A stretch of DNA of 64,000 nt. Source: Hydractinia symbiolongicarpus (taxonomy: Eukaryota > Cnidaria > Hydrozoa > Anthoathecata > Hydractiniidae). Under the pieces are notes generated by a model, which made no database searches, was not told the DNA's origin, and saw only the letters and a list, made by a program, of their open reading frames with translations. The DNA is taken from assembly GCF_029227915.1 (NCBI RefSeq), contig NC_079880.1, positions 3,722,001 to 3,786,000 on the forward strand, written 5' to 3'. Shown here piece after piece: positions 60,301 to 64,000 of this stretch. The position numbers and the translations under genes are program-made. The stretch's first letter is position 1. Every line of letters begins with the position of its first letter.

Positions 60301-62449
60301 CGCTGAATAAAAGAAGTTTAATCGCCGCCAAACTAAAACCCGCGATTTCCCGTAAATCCCGGCTTGGCCCGTATAGTCAAAAGAATACAAAGAAAGTACC
60401 CAGGAAGTAAACTCATTTCCCGAACGATTTTTTAAATTATTTTTTCACCACTAAAACGCATGAGAATTGTAGTTTTCAAAAATGTTTTCATTTTTGATGA
60501 GACGCTGATAAAAAGCAGTTTAATCGCCGGCAAACGAAAACCTGCGATTTCCCTAAATCCCGGACTCGGCCCGTATAGTCAAAAGTATACAAAGAAAGTA
60601 CCCAGGGAGTAAACTCATTTCCCGAACGATTTTTTAAATTATTTTTTCACCACTAAAACGCATAAGACTTGTAGTTTTTAAAAATGTTTTCATTTTTGAT
60701 GAGACGCTGAATAAAAGAAGTTTAATCGACGGCAAACGAAAACCCGCGATTTCCCGTAAATCCCGGGCTTCGCCCGTATAGTCAAAAGTATACAAAGAAA
60801 GTACCCAGGGAGTAAACTCATTTCCCGAACGATTTTTTAAATTATTTTTTCACCACTAAAACGCATGAGACTTGTAGTTTTCAAAAATGTTTTCATTTTT
60901 GATGAGACGCTGAATAAAAGAAGTTTAATCGCCGGCAAAGGAAAACCCGCGATTTCCCGTAAATCCCGGGCTTGGCCCGTATAGTCAAAAGTATACAAAG
61001 AAAGTACCCAGGGAGTAAACTAATTTCCCGAACGATTTTTTAAATTACTTTTTCACCACTTAAACGCATGAGACTTGTAGTTTTCAAAAATGTTTTCATT
61101 TTTGATGAGACGCTGAAAAAAAGCAGTTTAAACGCCGGCAAACGAAAACCCGCGATTTCCCGTAAATCCCGGCTTGGCCCGTATAGTCAAAAGTATACAA
61201 AGAAAGTACCCTGGGAGTAAACTCATTTCCCGAACGATTTTTTAAGTTATTATTTCACCACTAAAACGCATGAGACTTGTAGTTTTCAAGAATGTTTTCA
61301 TTTTTGATGAGACGCTGAATAAAAGAAGTTTAATCGACGGCAAACGAAAACCCGCGATTTCCCGTAAATCCCGGGCTTCGCCCGTATAGTCAAAAGTATA
61401 CAAAGAAAGTACCCAGGGAGTAAACTCATTTCCCGAACGATTTTTTAAATTACTTTTTCACCACTAAAACGCATGAGACTTGTAGTTTTTAAAAATGTTT
61501 TCATTTTTGATGAGACGCTGAATAAAAGCAGTTTAATCGCCGGCAAACGAAAACCTGCGATTTCCCTAAATCCCAGACTCGGCCCGTATAGTCAAAAGTA
61601 TACAAAGAAAGTACTCAGGGAGTAAACTCATTTCCAGAACGATTTTTTAAATTATTTTTTCACCACTAAAACGCATAAGACTTGTAGTTTTTAAAAATGT
61701 TTTCATTTTTGATGAGACGCTGAATAAAAGCAGTTTAATCGCCGGCAAACGAAAACCCGCGATTTCCCGTAAATCCCGGGCTTGGCACGTATAGTCGAAT
61801 GTATACAAAGAAAGTACCCTGTGAGTAAACTCATTTCCAGAACGATTTTTTAAATTATTTTTTCATCACTAAAACGCATGAGACTTGTAGTTTTCAAAAA
61901 TGTTTTCATTTTTGATGAGACGCTGAAAAAAAGCAGTTTAAACGCCGGCAAACGAAAACCTGCGATTTCTCTAAATCCCGAACTCGGCCCGTATAGTCAA
62001 AAGTATACAAAGAAAGTACCCAGGGAGTAAACTCATTTCCCAAACGATTTTTTAAGTTATTATTTCACCACTAAAACGCATGAGACTTGTAGTTTTCAAG
62101 AATGTTTTCATTTTTGATCAGACGCTGAATAAAAGCAGTTTAATCGCCGGCAAACGAAAACCCGCGATTTCCCGTAAATCCCGGGCTTGGCACGTATAGT
62201 CGAATGTATACAAAGAAAGTACCCTGTGAGTAAACTCATTTCCAGAACGATTTTTTAAATTATTTTTTCATCACTAAAACGCATAAGACTTGTAGTTTTT
62301 AAAAATGTTTTCATTTTTGATGAGACGCTGATAAAAAGCAGTTTAATCGCCGGCAAACGAAAACCTGCGATTTCCCTAAATCCCGGACTCGGCCCGTATA
62401 GTCAAAAGTATACAAAGAAAGTACTCAGGGAGTAAACTCATTTCCAGAA

Positions 62450-63900
62450 CGATTTTTTAAATTATTTTTTCACCACTAAAACGCATAAGACTTGTAGTTT
62501 TTAAAAATGTTTTCATTTTTGATGAGACGCTGAATAAAAGAAGTTTAATCGACGGCAAACGAAAACCCGCGATTTCCCGTAAATCCCGGGCTTCGCCCGT
62601 ATAGTCAAAAGTATACAAAGAAAGTACCCGGGGAGTAAACTCATTTCCCAAACGATTTTTTAAGTTATTATTTCACCACTAAAACGCATGAGACTTGTAG
62701 TTTTCAAGAATGTTTTCATTTTTGATGAGACGCTGAATAAAAGCAGTTTAATCGCCGGCAAACGAAAACCTGCGATTTCCCTAAATCCCGGACTCGGCCC
62801 GTATAGTCAAAAGTATACAAAGAAAGTACCCAGGGAGTAAACTCATTTCCAGAACGATTTTTTAAATTATTTTTTCACCACTAAAACGCATAAGACTTGT
62901 AGTTTTTAAAAATGTTTTCATTTTTGATGGGACGCTGAATAAAAGAAGTTTAATCGACGGCAAACGAAAACCCGCGATTTCCCGTAAATCCCGGGCTTCG
63001 CCCGTATAGTCAAAAGTATACAAAGAAAGTACCCAGGGAGTAAACTCATTTCCAGAACGATTTTTTAAATTATGTTTTCACCACTAAAACGCATAAGACT
63101 TGTAGTTTTTAAAAATGTTTTCATTTTTGATGAGACGCTGAATAAAAGAAGTTTAATCGACGGCAAACGAAAACCCGCGATTTCCCGTAAATCCCGGGCT
63201 TCGCCCGTATAGTCAAAAGTATACAAAGAAAGTACCCGGGGAGTAAACTCATTTCCCAAACGATTTTTTAAGTTATTATTTCACCACTAAAACGCATGAG
63301 ACTTGTAGTTTTCAAGAATGTTTTCATTTTTGATGAAACGCTGAATAAAAGCAGTTTAATCGCCGGCAAACGAAAACCTGCGATTTCCCTAAATCCCGGA
63401 CTCGGCCCGTATAGTCAAAAGTATACAAAGAAAGTACCCAGGGAGTAAACTCATTTCCAGAACGATTTTTTAAATTATTTTTTCACCACTAAAACGCATA
63501 AGACTTGTAGTTTTTAAAAATGTTTTCATTTTTGATGGGACGCTGAATAAAAGAAGTTTAATCGACGGCAAACGAAAACCCGCGATTTCCCGTAAATCCC
63601 GGGCTTCGCCCGTATAGTCAAAAGTATACAAAGAAAGTACCCAGGGAGTAAACTCATTTCCAGAACGATTTTTTAAATTATGTTTTCACCACTAAAACGC
63701 ATAAGACTTGTAGTTTTTAAAAATGTTTTCGTTTTTGATGAGACGCTGAATAAAAGAAGTTTAATCGCCGGCAAAGGTAAACCCGCGATTTCCCGTAAAT
63801 CCCGGGCTTGGCCCGTATAGTCAAAAGTATACAAAAAAAGTACCCAGGGAGTAAACTCATTTCCCGAACGATTTTTTAAATTACTTTTTACCACTATAAC
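62450..63900. repeat. 3-mer satellite HOR (608 bp)
   Basis: Equivalent frames begin at 62457, 63065 and 63673, each 608 bp apart. The rare variant acccggggagtaaac recurs near 62627 and 63235. The unit consists of a cttcgcccg monomer, a caagaatg/aaaagcag monomer and a cataagac monomer. Confidence 0.8.
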
Positions 63901-64000
63901 GCATGAGACTTATAGTTTTTAAAAATGTTTTCATTTTTGATGAGACGCTGAATAAAAGAAGTTTAATCGACGGCAAACGAAAACCCGCGATTTCCCGTAA

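Larger units (their letters stand above)
51134..64000. repeat. 203-bp tandem satellite, block 4 (about 63 monomers)
   Basis: Satellite resumes in phase after the transposon and runs to the end of the window, which cuts a monomer. It contains a 7-mer/6-mer HOR (52.5-55.9 kb), one inverted fragment (57132-57220), and beyond about 57.5 kb a subfamily with aaaagcag, tccctaaatcc, tcgacggcaaacg and cgggcttcgcccg variants. The last 1.5 kb is a 3-mer HOR. Confidence 0.97.

Noticed and set aside
1687-63894. Dozens of minus-strand ORFs of 62-122 aa with the recurring peptide core EFTPWVLSLYTFDYTG
   Set aside because: They are the satellite monomer read in one frame. They begin at GTG, TTG or other non-ATG codons, and 203 is not a multiple of 3, so the frame breaks between monomers. 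They occur wherever a monomer happens to lack a stop. I see no sign of selection on the protein.
1-64000. CENP-B box in the satellite monomer
   Set aside because: The nearest match is cccgtatagtcgaa, with CCCG and CGAA separated by 6 bases instead of 7 and the internal bases not matching. I do not call it a CENP-B box.
1-64000. CRISPR array
   Set aside because: The repeats are contiguous 203-bp monomers without unique spacers, and associated genes are absent. This is eukaryotic satellite DNA.

Overview
This window is almost entirely one eukaryotic satellite DNA. A monomer of about 203 bp repeats head to tail, always in the same orientation except for one small inversion, from the first base to the last. 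The array is therefore longer than the window. By length and period I estimate roughly 270 monomers. The only interruptions are two copies of a 5'-truncated non-LTR retrotransposon (8714-10314 and 20835-22436) and one 5,330-bp DNA transposon (45804-51133). I see no host gene, rRNA, tRNA or CRISPR. The AT-rich non-satellite DNA, the CR1/L2/jockey-like reverse transcriptase and short GGCGAAT-type repeats suggest an invertebrate metazoan, perhaps a cnidarian or hydrozoan. That placement is inference and is not proven by the sequence. A long, homogeneous, HOR-rich satellite with only transposon insertions suggests centromeric or other constitutive heterochromatin.

Layout. 1-8713: satellite with 11-mer/9-mer and 5-mer/3-mer higher-order repeats (HORs). 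8714-10314: LINE copy 1. 10315-20834: satellite, including a 10-mer HOR (two copies of about 2,028 bp). 20835-22436: LINE copy 2, in the same satellite context as copy 1, inside a duplicon of about 6 kb. 22437-45803: satellite with HORs of 1,793, 1,185 and 1,763 bp, the last built from 780 + 983 bp units. Ten monomers here share one deletion and are about 172 bp long. 45804-51133: DNA transposon. 51134-64000: satellite with 7-mer/6-mer and 3-mer HORs and a 185-bp foldback at 57132-57316.

The most interesting item is the transposon. It has a 33-bp imperfect terminal inverted repeat (9 matched + 15 diverged + 9 matched bases at identical offsets), CACGGCGGG ends and a 3-bp CGA target-site duplication. 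The duplication is confirmed by empty paralogous monomers in the same window. It carries two minus-strand ORFs. The larger (792 aa) has an N-terminal coiled coil, a D/D/(H)/E motif layout like RNase H-fold transposases of CACTA (CMC) type, and a C-terminal four-cysteine zinc-binding motif. The smaller upstream ORF (167-194 aa) has no recognisable family. Together they look like an autonomous, possibly undescribed, CACTA-like element.

History that can be read from the sequence: the LINE inserted once, with loss of about 24 bp of target, and was then copied by satellite expansion. The DNA transposon is single-copy here, so it inserted after the surrounding HOR copies formed. Most length differences between HOR copies are whole numbers of monomers, as expected from unequal exchange.
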